Shown: positions 1-10,732, counted from the first letter of the stretch. The stretch: DNA of 64,000 bases from an uncultured Collinsella sp. (GCA_959020715.1 CAUESV010000001.1:1-64000), one strand, 5' to 3'. The notes: generated by a model from the letters alone, not told the origin. A program made the numbers and translations.

Positions 1-159
1 CTCGGCACCCGCGGGAGCCTGCGCCACAGCACTCGGCCCCATCCAGGTGATGACGCCGCGCTCAACAGTCACGGCCATATCGGGTCGCGGCTCCATATGC
101 TCCGAGCCATCCAGAATGGTCGCATTGATAAACAACGTAGAACGATCGGCAGACGCCAT
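1..159 (-). CDS. Amidohydrolase family protein, N-terminal part (cut by window edge)
   Basis: Only the first 53 codons are in the window; the rest lies beyond base 1. The translation begins MASADRSTLFINATILDG and continues with a short beta-rich segment (MAVTVERGVITWMGPSA). This is the usual N-terminal strand pattern of metal-dependent amidohydrolases of the imidazolonepropionase/dipeptidase type, before the HxH metal site. A strong Shine-Dalgarno (GGGGGAGGAG) precedes the ATG at 159. The substrate cannot be told from this fragment. A 57-bp palindrome at 309-365 separates it from the next gene. Confidence 0.6.
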   Translation of the reverse strand, partial: MASADRSTLFINATILDGSEHMEPRPDMAVTVERGVITWMGPSAVAQAPAGAE

Positions 160-308
160 ATCGAGCTCCTCCCCCTCAGAAAACTTGAACATCTGTTCAT
201 TATTATCCAGCGCGGCAGGATTGCTGCGGACATATCGGTTAACGGAGGGAAGAGGGGATGTGGGGGACGGAATACGTTGCAGCCCCACCCCAGCAACATC
301 AGGGGAAT

Positions 309-365
309 GTCTCGATCTGTAACAGTTGCGAGGCCAAACGGCCCCTTGTTGTTACAGATTGAGAC
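309..365. repeat. Palindromic repeat, family A (16-25-16), copy 1
   Basis: Arms GTCTCGATCTGTAACA (309-324) and TGTTACAGATTGAGAC (350-365) are inverted copies with one mismatch, separated by exactly 25 nt. The same arm and the same 25-nt spacing recur at 1504, 9022, 9107 and 9185, with a half copy at 10649. This copy lies just past the 3' end of the AbiEi-like gene. Confidence 0.85.
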
Positions 366-406
366 GAACTCGTCCGGAACAACCACATCCGCGTTAGTCG
401 TACCCC

Positions 407-1477
407 TCAGCGCCCATACCACTGCCGCTTCCATTGCTCAGCAAAATCGGCCCGCTGTGGAATACCCGCCAGCCTCATTTTCTCGACAAGCTTCCCCGGG
501 TCTTTGAGTTCGTTAAACGTAAACCGAAGCACCTTATGCCCGAGCATCGTCAGATGAGACTCTCGCTGACGTTCTGCCACGAATGGGTCGACCGACTCCC
601 GATCCCCACCATCCTGCAGGGTATACTTTCCCTTCCCGTCGAGCTCGCCGATGACACACGTCCCGTCCACGAGCCACCAAAAATAGTCGACGCGAAACAC
701 CTGGCTCGAATCGAGCGGATCGCGAAACTCCACCTGCAGCTCCGGGACCGGAAAGCCGTACGCAATAAAGAACGCTCGGAACCGCGACTCGCCGCCGTTT
801 TCGGACAGCTCGTCCGCATACGACGCAATCACCTGTGCCCTGCGATACCCTCGCCTGCCTTCGCAATCGGCGCGGAGGCGCTCGCACAAATCCCCACGTG
901 ATACACCTTTCGCCCGCAGTGCAGAATCGGCAATCGCCAACCCGTAGGAGAACGGCGCACGTAGTAGACAGTCCTCCACCGTGCGCCAAAACGGCGTCAC
1001 CCACACGCCATCGACGCGCTCAAGCGCACCCGCCGCCTGCGGACGCAACAGCCGACATCCTGCACTCAGCGGCACCGAACAACCCGTCTTAACAAGAAAA
1101 CGCTGCCCAAGCAGATCATTCGGCACCTCCAGACCCCACAAAAGCGCCGCGTCATAGCCCCAAAACGCCCAATCGGGATGAAACTCCGCAAGCCCTTTGA
1201 TGGTCCGCAGTGCTCGCTCCGTCGGTGTCAACGCATCCCAATCATGTTGAAAACAGAACAGATACGACTCGGGCTCCGCGATATCGTCGGTTCCAACATG
1301 ACGCCGCAGCCACATGAGCTCGGCATTGTCGTGTGTCACAAGCAGTACGCCTTGTTCAGCCGCCTCCGTGAGCCTGGTAAGCATCCTATTCCGTGCCAAG
1401 GTGTTACGTGTTGCATGCTTGTGTTTGAAAACGGTATTAGACACTTTCATCACCACCACATCGGACAAATGGGCCAT
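407..1477 (-). CDS. AbiEi-like protein with C-terminal PD-(D/E)XK nuclease-type domain
   Basis: About 356 aa from the ATG at 1477; an ATG at 1450 is also possible, and neither has a strong Shine-Dalgarno. The N-terminal half resembles the AbiEi-type winged-helix proteins common in actinobacteria, which are often linked to type IV toxin-antitoxin systems. The C-terminal third has the spacing of a DUF559/Vsr-like PD-(D/E)XK fold: ESRFRAFF, then FRVDYFWW with the Asp, then VIGELDGKGKY with the E-x-D-x-K triad, then an ERQRESHL helix and GHKVLRFTF. Family assignment is from pattern; activity as a nuclease, antitoxin or regulator is unknown. No partner toxin is adjacent. Family A palindromes lie on both sides, one overlapping the possible 5' leader. 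Confidence 0.6.
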   Translation of the reverse strand: MAHLSDVVVMKVSNTVFKHKHATRNTLARNRMLTRLTEAAEQGVLLVTHDNAELMWLRRHVGTDDIAEPESYLFCFQHDWDALTPTERALRTIKGLAEFHPDWAFWGYDAALLWGLEVPNDLLGQRFLVKTGCSVPLSAGCRLLRPQAAGALERVDGVWVTPFWRTVEDCLLRAPFSYGLAIADSALRAKGVSRGDLCERLRADCEGRRGYRRAQVIASYADELSENGGESRFRAFFIAYGFPVPELQVEFRDPLDSSQVFRVDYFWWLVDGTCVIGELDGKGKYTLQDGGDRESVDPFVAERQRESHLTMLGHKVLRFTFNELKDPGKLVEKMRLAGIPQRADFAEQWKRQWYGR

Positions 1478-1503
1478 CGTCACCGTTGCCACTGTCGGCA
1501 AAC

Positions 1504-1560
1504 GTCTCGATCTGTAACAATTACGGGCACAAGCAACCGCCAAACGTTACAGACCGAGAC
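1504..1560. repeat. Palindromic repeat, family A, copy 2
   Basis: Arms GTCTCGATCTGTAACA (1504-1519) and CGTTACAGACCGAGAC (1545-1560), spacer 25 nt. The copy sits immediately upstream of the AbiEi-like gene, so that gene is bracketed by two copies of the same family. Confidence 0.8.
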
Positions 1561-1596
1561 AAATAGACAGGCGGCGGCGCTGCGACAGCCCATCCC

Positions 1597-2304
1597 CTAC
1601 TCCCATTCCTGCTCGTAAATATTGAGGGACTTTACGTAGCGCCCCTGGGCGCCCATGATGTCGCGGACCAGACGCAAGAAGAAGCTGATGCACGAGGTGT
1701 CAAAGCCGTCCTGCAGATCCTCGGGATGCACCGCACCCGGCCCGTCGACCGCCGTGTCGTTCAGGCGCGCGATGTCATATAAGTAGAGCTGTCCCACCGT
1801 CAGCCAGACATCGTCGACGCAGGCGAGGCGCACCGCAATCGCGCCGTCGCTCCAATGCTCCTTTTGCACGATATGCGGGTCGTAGACATCAAAGCGATGG
1901 TCGGTGCGCGTATCCTTCAGCGCAACCATACCGTTCGCAGGATCCTTGTCCAAAATGCCAAAGCGCGAGAAATACTGCGTGTCGCGTACCTGCTCGAGCC
2001 GCTTGAGCGAGGCAGGCGAAAGCGATGCCAGCGGCTCGTCAACATACAGCTCGAGCAGCGTCTTGCCATGGCGATAGGGGCGCTCGAAGAGCAGCAAATC
2101 GGTAAACGCCATGTTGTAGGCCATGATTTCGTTTTGAGAAGGTTCCTCGCAATAGCTGAGCCACGGATCGACGATAATCTCGAACTGCTCGCGCGCCGGC
2201 TCCAGGAATTGAAACTTCCGCAGCATCCAAAAATGGGCCATGTCGGCAATATCGTTGCCGACGGCTTCGGACAGCTGCGCTCGGTCTAAAGCGTGGTCAG
2301 TCAT
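1597..2304 (-). CDS. Conserved hypothetical protein
   Basis: 235 aa, starting MTDHALDRAQLSEAVGNDIA. The start is well supported by GGAGGATGCC just before the ATG at 2304. The protein is acidic and soluble-looking, with no signal peptide, membrane segment or cofactor motif that I recognise. It is rich in aromatic residues and ends FFLRLVRDIMGAQGRYVKS plus a short acidic tail. I do not recognise the family. It is transcribed alone, with a repeat-bearing intergenic region upstream and a family A palindrome downstream. Confidence 0.7.
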   Translation of the reverse strand: MTDHALDRAQLSEAVGNDIADMAHFWMLRKFQFLEPAREQFEIIVDPWLSYCEEPSQNEIMAYNMAFTDLLLFERPYRHGKTLLELYVDEPLASLSPASLKRLEQVRDTQYFSRFGILDKDPANGMVALKDTRTDHRFDVYDPHIVQKEHWSDGAIAVRLACVDDVWLTVGQLYLYDIARLNDTAVDGPGAVHPEDLQDGFDTSCISFFLRLVRDIMGAQGRYVKSLNIYEQEWE

Positions 2305-2656
2305 GGCATCCTCCTCAAACTGATGGACCTCAATTTGAGCTTACGAGGAGGGTGGGCAGCCACGACCAGCGCGGGCAAAATAGGCCTCCGGCTGCAAACC
2401 AGATGCTGACCAAACACTTGACGAAAAGCTTGACCGAAAATGCGCACCGCAACAAAACCGCAGGTAAACATAGACGGCACACCCGCCCTTTTGAGCCAGA
2501 TGCCCGCAGCCACCACAGAAACAACAGGTGGCCACAGCCCAAGAAGTCGGCAAATGAGCACCCACACGTCGACAAACGAGCAAATCGCTCGCAAAGAGTG
2601 TCCCCAACGACTAGACAAAAATGACCAGTCATTGGGGACGTTCTTAAATGACTACT
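2305..2656. other. Intergenic region between hypothetical gene and gltD
   Basis: About 350 bp with no convincing gene. The right end (2595-2653) is a GGGGACGTTCTT-type repeat that almost touches the gltD stop codon. The remainder must carry the promoter of the leftward gene at 1597-2304, but I see no clear -35/-10 pair. No RNA structure was recognised. Confidence 0.5.
2595..2653. repeat. GGGGACGTTCTT repeat (family B), copy 1
   Basis: Two inverted half units: GTCCCCAACGACTAG on the left and CAGTCATTGGGGACG on the right, followed by TTCTTAAATGACT. The same words recur at 44964-45052, 46052-46107 and 48052-48109. It ends 3 nt from the gltD stop codon (2657-2659). Confidence 0.8.
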
Positions 2657-4138
<1,482 letters not shown>

Positions 4139-4143
4139 GGCAC

Positions 4144-7100
4144 TTACGCCTCCTTCTTGGTCGAAGCAACAGAGCTGGCGGCGGCGGGCACAGCGCCAGC
4201 GACACCATCCGCCACATCAAAGCGAGCGACATCGGCAGCGTCGGCGCGACCGGTCACAATGTCAAACGCTAACTCCTCTGCCTGCGCATGCGTCTTACCG
4301 ACGGCCTCGCCCCCAGCGACAATCGCCAGTACGCGCTCGTACTCGGTCGGAATGACCTTCACAAAGTGCTTACTCATCGTCTCAAAGCTGTAGAGCAGCT
4401 TAATGCCGCGCGGGCTCTGCGTCGCGTCCACGTGCTCCTGGATGAGCTCGCGAATCTGCGCAAGCTCGCCAGCCGTCGGGGCTTTAAGCTCTACGCTCTC
4501 GTGGTTCACGCGGGCATCGAGCGTGCCGTACTGGTCAAAGACATAGGCCACGCCACCCGTCATGCCGGCGGCAAAATTCTGCCCGACCTCGCCCAGGATG
4601 AGCGCCAGACCACCCGTCATGTACTCGCAGCCATGGTTGCCGCAGCCCTCGACCACCACCGTGGCACCGGAGTTGCGTACGCCAAAGCGCTGGCCTGCCA
4701 GGCCGTTAATGAAGCCGCGGCCGCTCGTGGCGCCAAAGAACGCAACGTTGCCCACGATGATGTTCTCATCGAACTTGTAGGTCGCATGCGGGTTGGGGCG
4801 CACCGACACCTCGCCGCCCGAAAGGCCCTTGCCAAAGTAGTCGTTGGCGTCGCCGCACACGTTGAGCATAATGCCGCGCGGCAGGAAAGCGCCAAAGCTC
4901 TGACCGGCCGAACCATCGCAATCGATGGTGATGGAGCCGGCGGGCAGTCCCTCGGGATGCGCCTTGGTCACCGCGTTGCCCAAGATGGTACCCACGCAGC
5001 GGTTGACGTTGGCGATATCGGCGCGGAAGCGAATCGGACGCAGGTGCGCACGGGCATCGGCCGTATAGGGCACAAACAACGTGGAGTCGAGCGTCTTGTC
5101 GAGCTCGCTGTCCGCGGCCATCTGCGGCAGGAAGTGGCGACCGTCGGCACCCGGGATATGGGCACCAAACTCACAGGTCGCGCTCACCAGCACGGGCGAC
5201 AGATCGAGCAGGTTGGCCTTGCGGTTGCCCGGGACCTCGATCTGGCGCAGGCACTCGGGATGGCCGACCATCTCGTCGACGGTGCGGAAGCCCAGGCTCG
5301 CCATGACCTCGCGCAGTTGCTCGGCAACAAAGAGCATAAAGTGCTCGACGTGCTCTGGCTTGCCGCGGAAGCCGCGACGCAGGCGGCAGTTTTGCGTAGC
5401 GATGCCGGCCGGGCAGGTATCCTGCTGGCAGTCGCGCTGCATGAGGCAGCCCATCGAGATGAGCGGCATGGTCGCAAAGCCAAACTCCTCGGCACCCAGC
5501 AGGCAGGCGACGGCGACATCGGTGCCGTCCATGAGCTTGCCGTCGGCCTCGAGCACCACGCGCGAGCGCAGGCCGTTTTGCAGCAGCGTCTGCTGGGCCT
5601 CGGCAAGACCGAGCTCCAGCGGCAGACCCGCGTGCCAGATCGAATCGCGAGCAGCGGCACCTGAGCCGCCGTTGTGGCCGCTGATCAAAATCTTGTCGGC
5701 AGCGCCCTTGGCAACGCCGGTGGCGATGGTGCCGACACCGGCCTCGCTGACCAGCTTGACCGAAACGCGCGCGCCGGGATTGGCGTTCTTAAGATCGAAG
5801 ATAAGCTCCGCCAGATCCTCGATGGAGTAGATGTCGTGGTGCGGCGGAGGCGAGATCAGGCCGATGCCGGGCGTGGACTGACGGACCTCGGCAATCCAGG
5901 GATAGACCTTCTTGCCGGGCAGGTGACCGCCCTCGCCGGGCTTGGCGCCCTGGGCCATCTTGATCTGAATCTCGAAGGCGCTGCACAGGTAGCGGCTCGT
6001 CACGCCAAAGCGCGCACTTGCCACCTGCTTGATGGCGGAATTCTTGGAGTCGCCGTTGGCCAGCGGGGTCTCGCGACGCGGGTCCTCGCCGCCCTCGCCG
6101 GAGTTGGAACGGCCGTGCAGGCGATTCATGGCGATGGCCATGCACTCGTGTGCCTCTTTGCTGATGGAGCCATACGACATGGCGCCGGTGTTAAAGCGGC
6201 GGACGATGTTGAGCGCGGGCTCGACCTCGTCGAGTGCCACCGGTGTGCGGCCGCTGGCATCAAAGTCGAGTAAGTCGCGCAGGCGCACGGCACGGCCGGT
6301 GCGGTGCAGGCGGGCGCTGTACTCCTTAAAGGTGTCGTAGCTGTCCTCGCGACAGGCCGTCTGCAGCAGGTAGACAGTCTGGGGGTCGATCAGGTGATCC
6401 TCGCCGCCGAGCGGGCGCCACTTGGTCGGGCCCAGCGTGGGCAGCTGATCGGGAGCCGGGCTCTTAAGGATAGCGAGCGCGGCGTCATAGCGCTCATTTT
6501 GCTCGCGCTCAACGTCCTCGACACCCATACCGCCCACACGGCTCACCGTGCCAGCGAAGTACGCGTTGACAAACTCCGGCGTAAAGCCCACGGCCTCGAA
6601 GATCTGCGCAGAGTGGTAGCTCTGCACCGTGGAGATGCCCATCTTGGACATGATGGAAACGATGCCGGCGGTCGCAGCCTTGTTGTAGTTGGCGATGCCC
6701 TGCTCGGCTGTCACGTCCAGATCGCCGTGCGCCGCCAGATCGCGGATGCACGCATGTGCGTTGTACGGATAGATGCCGCTCGCGGAGTAGCCCACCAGTG
6801 CCGCAAAGTCGTGCGGGGACACGGCGTCGCCGCACTCCACCACGATGTCGGCAAAGGTACGCACGCCGGCGCGGATCAGGTGGTTGTGCACGCAGCCCAC
6901 GGCAAGCAGCGACGGCACGGGCACCTCGCCCGCAGCGGCACGATCGCTCAACACCACGATGTTCACGCCGTCGCGGACCGCAGCCTCAACATCCTCTGCA
7001 AGCAGCTTGAGCGCAGCCTGCAGCGCGCCCTCACCCGCGTCGCGGCGGTACACGGCACGGAACCGGCGGGTCTTAAAGCCAACACGATCGATGGCGCAAA

Positions 7101-8841
7101 TGCGGTCGAACTCCTCCTCGCTCAGCAGCGGGCACTCCAGGCGCACCAGCTGACAGGCCGTGCGGGAATCCTCGAGCAAGTTGCCGTGGTTGCCCAGGTA
7201 GAGCGTGGTCGAAGTCACCATATGCTCGCGCAGGGCGTCGATCGGCGGATTCGTGACCTGAGCGAACAACTGATAGAAGTAGTCAAAGAACGAGCGCGTC
7301 TTCTTGGACAGGCAGGCCAGCGGCGCGTCGATGCCCATCGAGGCGAGCGGGGCCTTGCCCTGCTGGGCCATGGGACGCACGACCTCGTCGACGTCATCCC
7401 AGTGGTAGCCGAGCTTGGCCATACGCACGGCGGCGGGCACCTCGGCGTCCTCGGCGGGCGTTGCCGCAACGGGCTCATCGAGCGCGTCAACGGTCAGCGT
7501 CTCCTCGGCAATCCAGTCGCGGTAGGGCTTTTCCTTGGCATAGCGGGCGCGCAGCTCGTCGTTGTAGATCACGCGGCCGCGGGCAAAATCGACCTCGAGC
7601 ATCTGGCCCGGTCCCAGACAGCCGCTCGTCAGGATGTTCTCGGGGCTTACCTCGATGGTGCCCACCTCGCTTGCCAGCATAAAGCGACCGTCGCGCGTCA
7701 CATAGTAGCGGGCGGGACGCAGGCCGTTACGGTCGAGGGCGGCACCCAGCGTGCGACCGTCGGTAAAGGCGATGGCCGCCGGGCCATCCCACGGCTCCAT
7801 GAGCATGGACTGGTAGGCGTCGTAGGCGCGGCGCTCCTCGCTCAGGCTGTCGTTGTGGTCCCACGGCTCGGGCAGCAACATGGACGCGGCACGCGTGAGC
7901 GGGCGACCGTTCATGACCAAAAATTCGAGCACGTTATCCAGAATCGCGGAGTCGGAACCCTCGCGGTTGATGATGGGCATCACGCGCTCAAGATCGTGCT
8001 GCAGCACGGGGCTGTACAAGTTGGGCTCGCGGGCACGAATCCAGTTGACGTTGCCCTTGAGGGTGTTGATCTCGCCGTTGTGGATGATAAAGCGGTTGGG
8101 GTGCGCGCGCTCCCAGCTGGGCGTGGTATTGGTGGAGTAGCGCGAGTGGACAAGCGCCACAGCCGTTTTGACGGCGGCGTCGTTGAGGTCGATGAAGAAG
8201 CGGCGCATCTGCGTGGCGACCAGCATGCCCTTGTACACGATAGTGCGCGAGCTCATGGAGCACACATAGAAGATCTTGTCGCGCAGGGCGAACTCGGCGT
8301 CGGCCTTTTTCTCGATGGTGCGGCGGCACACGTACAGGCGGCGCTCGAAGGCGTCGCCGGCGGGCGTATCGTCGGGGCGGCCCAGGAAGGCCTGCAAGAT
8401 GGTGGGCATGCAGGCGCGGGCCGTCTCGCCCAAGTCGTGCGGGTCGACGGGCACCTCGCGCCAAAAGAGCAGCGGCACGCCGGCCTCGGCGCAGCCCTCC
8501 TCAAACACGCGACGGGCATCCTCTACGCCCTTGTCGTCCTGCGGGAAGAACAGCATGGCCACGCCATAGTCGCCCTCTGCCGGCAGAATCTGGCCGCACT
8601 TTTGAGCCTCTTTACGGAAAAAGTGATGCGGAACCTGGAACAGGATGCCAGCGCCGTCGCCGGTGTTCTTCTCGAGTCCCGTACCACCGCGGTGCTCCAA
8701 GTTAACCAGAATGGACAGTGCGTCGTCCAGGATCTGGTGATGGCGCTCGCCGTTGATATCGGCAAGCGCGCCGATGCCACATGCATCGTGGTCGAATTCG
8801 GGGCGATAAAGGCCCTGCTGCTGAGCGGAATCTGCCTGCAT
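4144..8841 (-). CDS. gltB: Glutamate synthase large subunit
   Basis: 1565 aa, close to the normal size. The N-terminal class II glutaminase domain starts at Cys21 in DHDACGIGA, so about 20 residues are probably removed to free the catalytic cysteine. The central FMN domain carries the 3Fe-4S ligands in CLMQRDCQQDTCPAG. The C-terminal GXGXG-type beta-helix contains GCGNHGCEYMTGG. It hydrolyses glutamine and channels ammonia to 2-oxoglutarate. The ATG at 8841 follows a GGGGAGGATCGCG leader. It is first in the gltB-gltD operon. Regulation is not evident from the upstream sequence, which holds an AT-rich stretch with a TAGTAT hexamer. Confidence 0.96.
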   Translation of the reverse strand: MQADSAQQQGLYRPEFDHDACGIGALADINGERHHQILDDALSILVNLEHRGGTGLEKNTGDGAGILFQVPHHFFRKEAQKCGQILPAEGDYGVAMLFFPQDDKGVEDARRVFEEGCAEAGVPLLFWREVPVDPHDLGETARACMPTILQAFLGRPDDTPAGDAFERRLYVCRRTIEKKADAEFALRDKIFYVCSMSSRTIVYKGMLVATQMRRFFIDLNDAAVKTAVALVHSRYSTNTTPSWERAHPNRFIIHNGEINTLKGNVNWIRAREPNLYSPVLQHDLERVMPIINREGSDSAILDNVLEFLVMNGRPLTRAASMLLPEPWDHNDSLSEERRAYDAYQSMLMEPWDGPAAIAFTDGRTLGAALDRNGLRPARYYVTRDGRFMLASEVGTIEVSPENILTSGCLGPGQMLEVDFARGRVIYNDELRARYAKEKPYRDWIAEETLTVDALDEPVAATPAEDAEVPAAVRMAKLGYHWDDVDEVVRPMAQQGKAPLASMGIDAPLACLSKKTRSFFDYFYQLFAQVTNPPIDALREHMVTSTTLYLGNHGNLLEDSRTACQLVRLECPLLSEEEFDRICAIDRVGFKTRRFRAVYRRDAGEGALQAALKLLAEDVEAAVRDGVNIVVLSDRAAAGEVPVPSLLAVGCVHNHLIRAGVRTFADIVVECGDAVSPHDFAALVGYSASGIYPYNAHACIRDLAAHGDLDVTAEQGIANYNKAATAGIVSIMSKMGISTVQSYHSAQIFEAVGFTPEFVNAYFAGTVSRVGGMGVEDVEREQNERYDAALAILKSPAPDQLPTLGPTKWRPLGGEDHLIDPQTVYLLQTACREDSYDTFKEYSARLHRTGRAVRLRDLLDFDASGRTPVALDEVEPALNIVRRFNTGAMSYGSISKEAHECMAIAMNRLHGRSNSGEGGEDPRRETPLANGDSKNSAIKQVASARFGVTSRYLCSAFEIQIKMAQGAKPGEGGHLPGKKVYPWIAEVRQSTPGIGLISPPPHHDIYSIEDLAELIFDLKNANPGARVSVKLVSEAGVGTIATGVAKGAADKILISGHNGGSGAAARDSIWHAGLPLELGLAEAQQTLLQNGLRSRVVLEADGKLMDGTDVAVACLLGAEEFGFATMPLISMGCLMQRDCQQDTCPAGIATQNCRLRRGFRGKPEHVEHFMLFVAEQLREVMASLGFRTVDEMVGHPECLRQIEVPGNRKANLLDLSPVLVSATCEFGAHIPGADGRHFLPQMAADSELDKTLDSTLFVPYTADARAHLRPIRFRADIANVNRCVGTILGNAVTKAHPEGLPAGSITIDCDGSAGQSFGAFLPRGIMLNVCGDANDYFGKGLSGGEVSVRPNPHATYKFDENIIVGNVAFFGATSGRGFINGLAGQRFGVRNSGATVVVEGCGNHGCEYMTGGLALILGEVGQNFAAGMTGGVAYVFDQYGTLDARVNHESVELKAPTAGELAQIRELIQEHVDATQSPRGIKLLYSFETMSKHFVKVIPTEYERVLAIVAGGEAVGKTHAQAEELAFDIVTGRADAADVARFDVADGVAGAVPAAASSVASTKKEA

Positions 8842-9021
8842 CGCGATCCTCCCCTAGATATTTAGACAGTCAGTTGAATAGGCATACTAGGAGCATCGCC
8901 GGCCTGTTGTGTTTCCCGCCCGTTTCGAAACAATCGCGTAACGCACGCCCTACGAGTGGACACCGCCGACCTCAAGGACAACGACAAGGGCCCCAAGTTC
9001 GACCTGTAAACTCACCGCTTC

Positions 9022-9086
9022 AAACATCTCAATCTGTAACAGGAAGACCCAATTTCGACGACTAACTGTTACAGATTGAGATGTTT
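9022..9086. repeat. Palindromic repeat, family A, copy 3 (first of a triplet)
   Basis: Perfect 20-bp inverted arms at 9022-9041 and 9067-9086 (core AACATCTCAATCTGTAACA), separated by the family's 25-nt spacer. Confidence 0.9.
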
Positions 9087-9106
9087 TCGAGAGACGGTTC
9101 CGAATG

Positions 9107-9161
9107 TCTCAATCTGTAACACGAAGGGCCAGTTTTTGCAGCTAACTGTTACAGATCGAGA
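9107..9161. repeat. Palindromic repeat, family A, copy 4 (second of a triplet)
   Basis: Arms TCTCAATCTGTAACA (9107-9121) and TGTTACAGATCGAGA (9147-9161) with one mismatch and a 25-nt spacer. The spacer resembles copy 3 (shared ggCCAaTTT and CTAAC words). Confidence 0.9.
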
Positions 9162-9184
9162 TTTTCCATAGGACCATTTCTTCT

Positions 9185-9243
9185 TGTCTTGATCTGTAAC
9201 ACCTAGGTCCAATTTCCATCCCTAGTTGTTACAGATCAAGACA
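9185..9243. repeat. Palindromic repeat, family A, copy 5 (third of a triplet)
   Basis: Perfect 17-bp arms TGTCTTGATCTGTAACA (9185-9201) and TGTTACAGATCAAGACA (9227-9243), spacer 25 nt. Both arms changed together relative to the other copies (GAT-CAAG rather than ATT-GAG), which indicates that base pairing or symmetry is preserved. Confidence 0.9.
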
Positions 9244-9362
9244 TTTCGGCAGCCCCCTTCATCATCCTATTCAAATACAGCAATTTTGTTAGTCTTGGTT
9301 AACTTCGAGCCTAAAACGGGTATCCTTTGCGGAGTCAAACAAACAGCACGCAGGAGCGCAGC

Positions 9363-10619
9363 ATGATCAACCATCTCAAACATCATTTTGGCTCCCGACG
9401 CACCGGCGGTCACGGAGGTCTAGACATCGCGCGGCATATCGGCCCCGGGCTGCTCGTGACCGTCGGCTTTATCGACCCGGGCAATTGGGCCTCCAATATG
9501 GCCGCCGGCTCGCAGTTTGGCTACGCGTTGCTGTGGATCGTCACGCTGTCCACGATCATGCTCATCGTGCTGCAGCACAACGCGGCACACCTGGGTATCG
9601 CCACGGGCGCCTGTCTTGCCGAGGCCACGACCCGCTTTCTCCCCCGCATCGTGGGACGCGCGGTGCTCGGCAGCGCCTATCTCGCGACCATCGCCACCGC
9701 CATGGCCGAAGTCCTGGGCGGCGCGATTGCCCTTCAAATGCTCTTTGGGCTACCCGTGCGCGCGGGCTGCGTCATCGTGGCGTCAGTATCGATGGCGATG
9801 CTCATGACCAACTCCTACAAGCGTGCCGAACGCTGGATCATCGCCTTCGTAGGCGTGGTAGGACTCTCGTTTTTGGCCGAGCTTGCGCTGGTCAAGGTCG
9901 ACTGGCCGCAGGCCGCCGCAAGCTGGATCACACCCAGTATGCCCACCGGCTCGGCCGCGATTATCGTAAGTGTCCTAGGCGCGGTCGTTATGCCCCACAA
10001 CCTCTTCCTGCACTCCGAGGTCATCCAATCCATGCACTTCGAAGGCCAAGGCGAGCAGGTTATCGAAGAACGTCTGCGCTACGAGCTCTTCGACACGCTC
10101 TTTTCGATGGGCGTGGGCTGGGCAATCAACTCGGCCATGGTCATCCTGGCCGCAACGACCTTCTTTGCGCACGGCATTGTCGTAGGCGACCTCGCCGTCG
10201 CAGCGGACACGCTCTCCCCCATCTTGGGCCCGGCAAGCTCGACCATCTTTGCGGTGGCGCTGCTGTTTGCGGGCATATCGAGTAGTGTAACGGCGGGCAT
10301 GGCGGCGGGCACCATCACCGCGGGCATGTTCGACGAGGAATACGACATCCACGACCGACATTCCTCGATCGGGGTGGTGGCCTGTTTCGCCGGCGCAGTG
10401 GCGGCGTGCCTGGTCGTCCCAAATCCTTTTGAGGGTCTCATTTGGAGTCAGGCGCTGCTGTCGCTTCAGTTGCCGATTACGGTCTTTGTGCTCATACGAC
10501 TCACCAGTTCGCCCCGCGTTATGGGCAAATACGCCAACTCGCGCCCGCTCAACGCGTTGCTCGTAGGAATCGGCGTCATCGTGACGATTCTCGATGTCGT
10601 GTTGCTAACGGGGATGTAA
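9363..10619 (+). CDS. mntH: Nramp-family divalent metal (Mn2+/Fe2+) transporter
   Basis: 418 aa from the ATG at 9363, preceded by CAGGAGCGCAGC; upstream in-frame starts lack a ribosome site. It is a proton-coupled importer of Mn2+ and Fe2+ in the cytoplasmic membrane. The two Nramp metal-binding motifs are present: GFIDPGNWAS in TM1 and VVMPHNLFLHSEV in TM6. About eleven hydrophobic helices fill the remainder. It stands alone, with three family A palindromes upstream and a half copy 30 bp after the stop. A DtxR/MntR-type operator was looked for and not clearly seen. Confidence 0.93.
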   Translation: MINHLKHHFGSRRTGGHGGLDIARHIGPGLLVTVGFIDPGNWASNMAAGSQFGYALLWIVTLSTIMLIVLQHNAAHLGIATGACLAEATTRFLPRIVGRAVLGSAYLATIATAMAEVLGGAIALQMLFGLPVRAGCVIVASVSMAMLMTNSYKRAERWIIAFVGVVGLSFLAELALVKVDWPQAAASWITPSMPTGSAAIIVSVLGAVVMPHNLFLHSEVIQSMHFEGQGEQVIEERLRYELFDTLFSMGVGWAINSAMVILAATTFFAHGIVVGDLAVAADTLSPILGPASSTIFAVALLFAGISSSVTAGMAAGTITAGMFDEEYDIHDRHSSIGVVACFAGAVAACLVVPNPFEGLIWSQALLSLQLPITVFVLIRLTSSPRVMGKYANSRPLNALLVGIGVIVTILDVVLLTGM

Positions 10620-10648
10620 TTGGGATGGCGTGACTGTCCAGATATAAC

Positions 10649-10689
10649 GTCTCAATCTGTAACACGTGAGCCCGTTTTAAACCGTCAGA
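10649..10689. repeat. Truncated family A palindrome (left arm plus spacer)
   Basis: GTCTCAATCTGTAACA (10649-10664) is followed by a 25-nt spacer that ends in GTCAGA, and then the right arm is missing. The sequence runs into the rubredoxin terminator. mntH therefore has family A sequence on both sides. Confidence 0.75.
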
Positions 10690-10697
10690 TAAATCAA

Positions 10698-10732
10698 AAG
10701 GGTCCCGGCCGGGATATCCGACCGGGACCCTT
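10698..10732 (-). terminator. Intrinsic terminator after rubredoxin gene
   Basis: A perfect 11-bp stem, AAGGGTCCCGG (10698-10708) with CCGGGACCCTT (10722-10732). On the minus strand it is followed by TTTTGATTTAT. Confidence 0.85.

Larger units (their letters stand above)
8842..9362. other. Divergent intergenic region gltB / mntH
   Basis: About 520 bp between divergent genes. It holds three family A palindromes in a row (9022-9243), then an AT-rich stretch before mntH. A weak candidate mntH promoter is TTAACT at 9299, a 16-nt spacer, and TATCCT at 9321. No gene was found. Confidence 0.5.

Noticed and set aside
8956..9009. Short frame ending KDNDKGPKFDL and stop that looks like the tail of a protein
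   Set aside because: Only about 17 codons, with no start and no recognisable family; may be a gene remnant or chance.
9022..9243. Three regularly spaced palindromes that look like a small CRISPR array
   Set aside because: Each unit is itself a palindrome with similar internal sequence; there are no unique spacers of constant length between identical repeats, and no cas genes are nearby.
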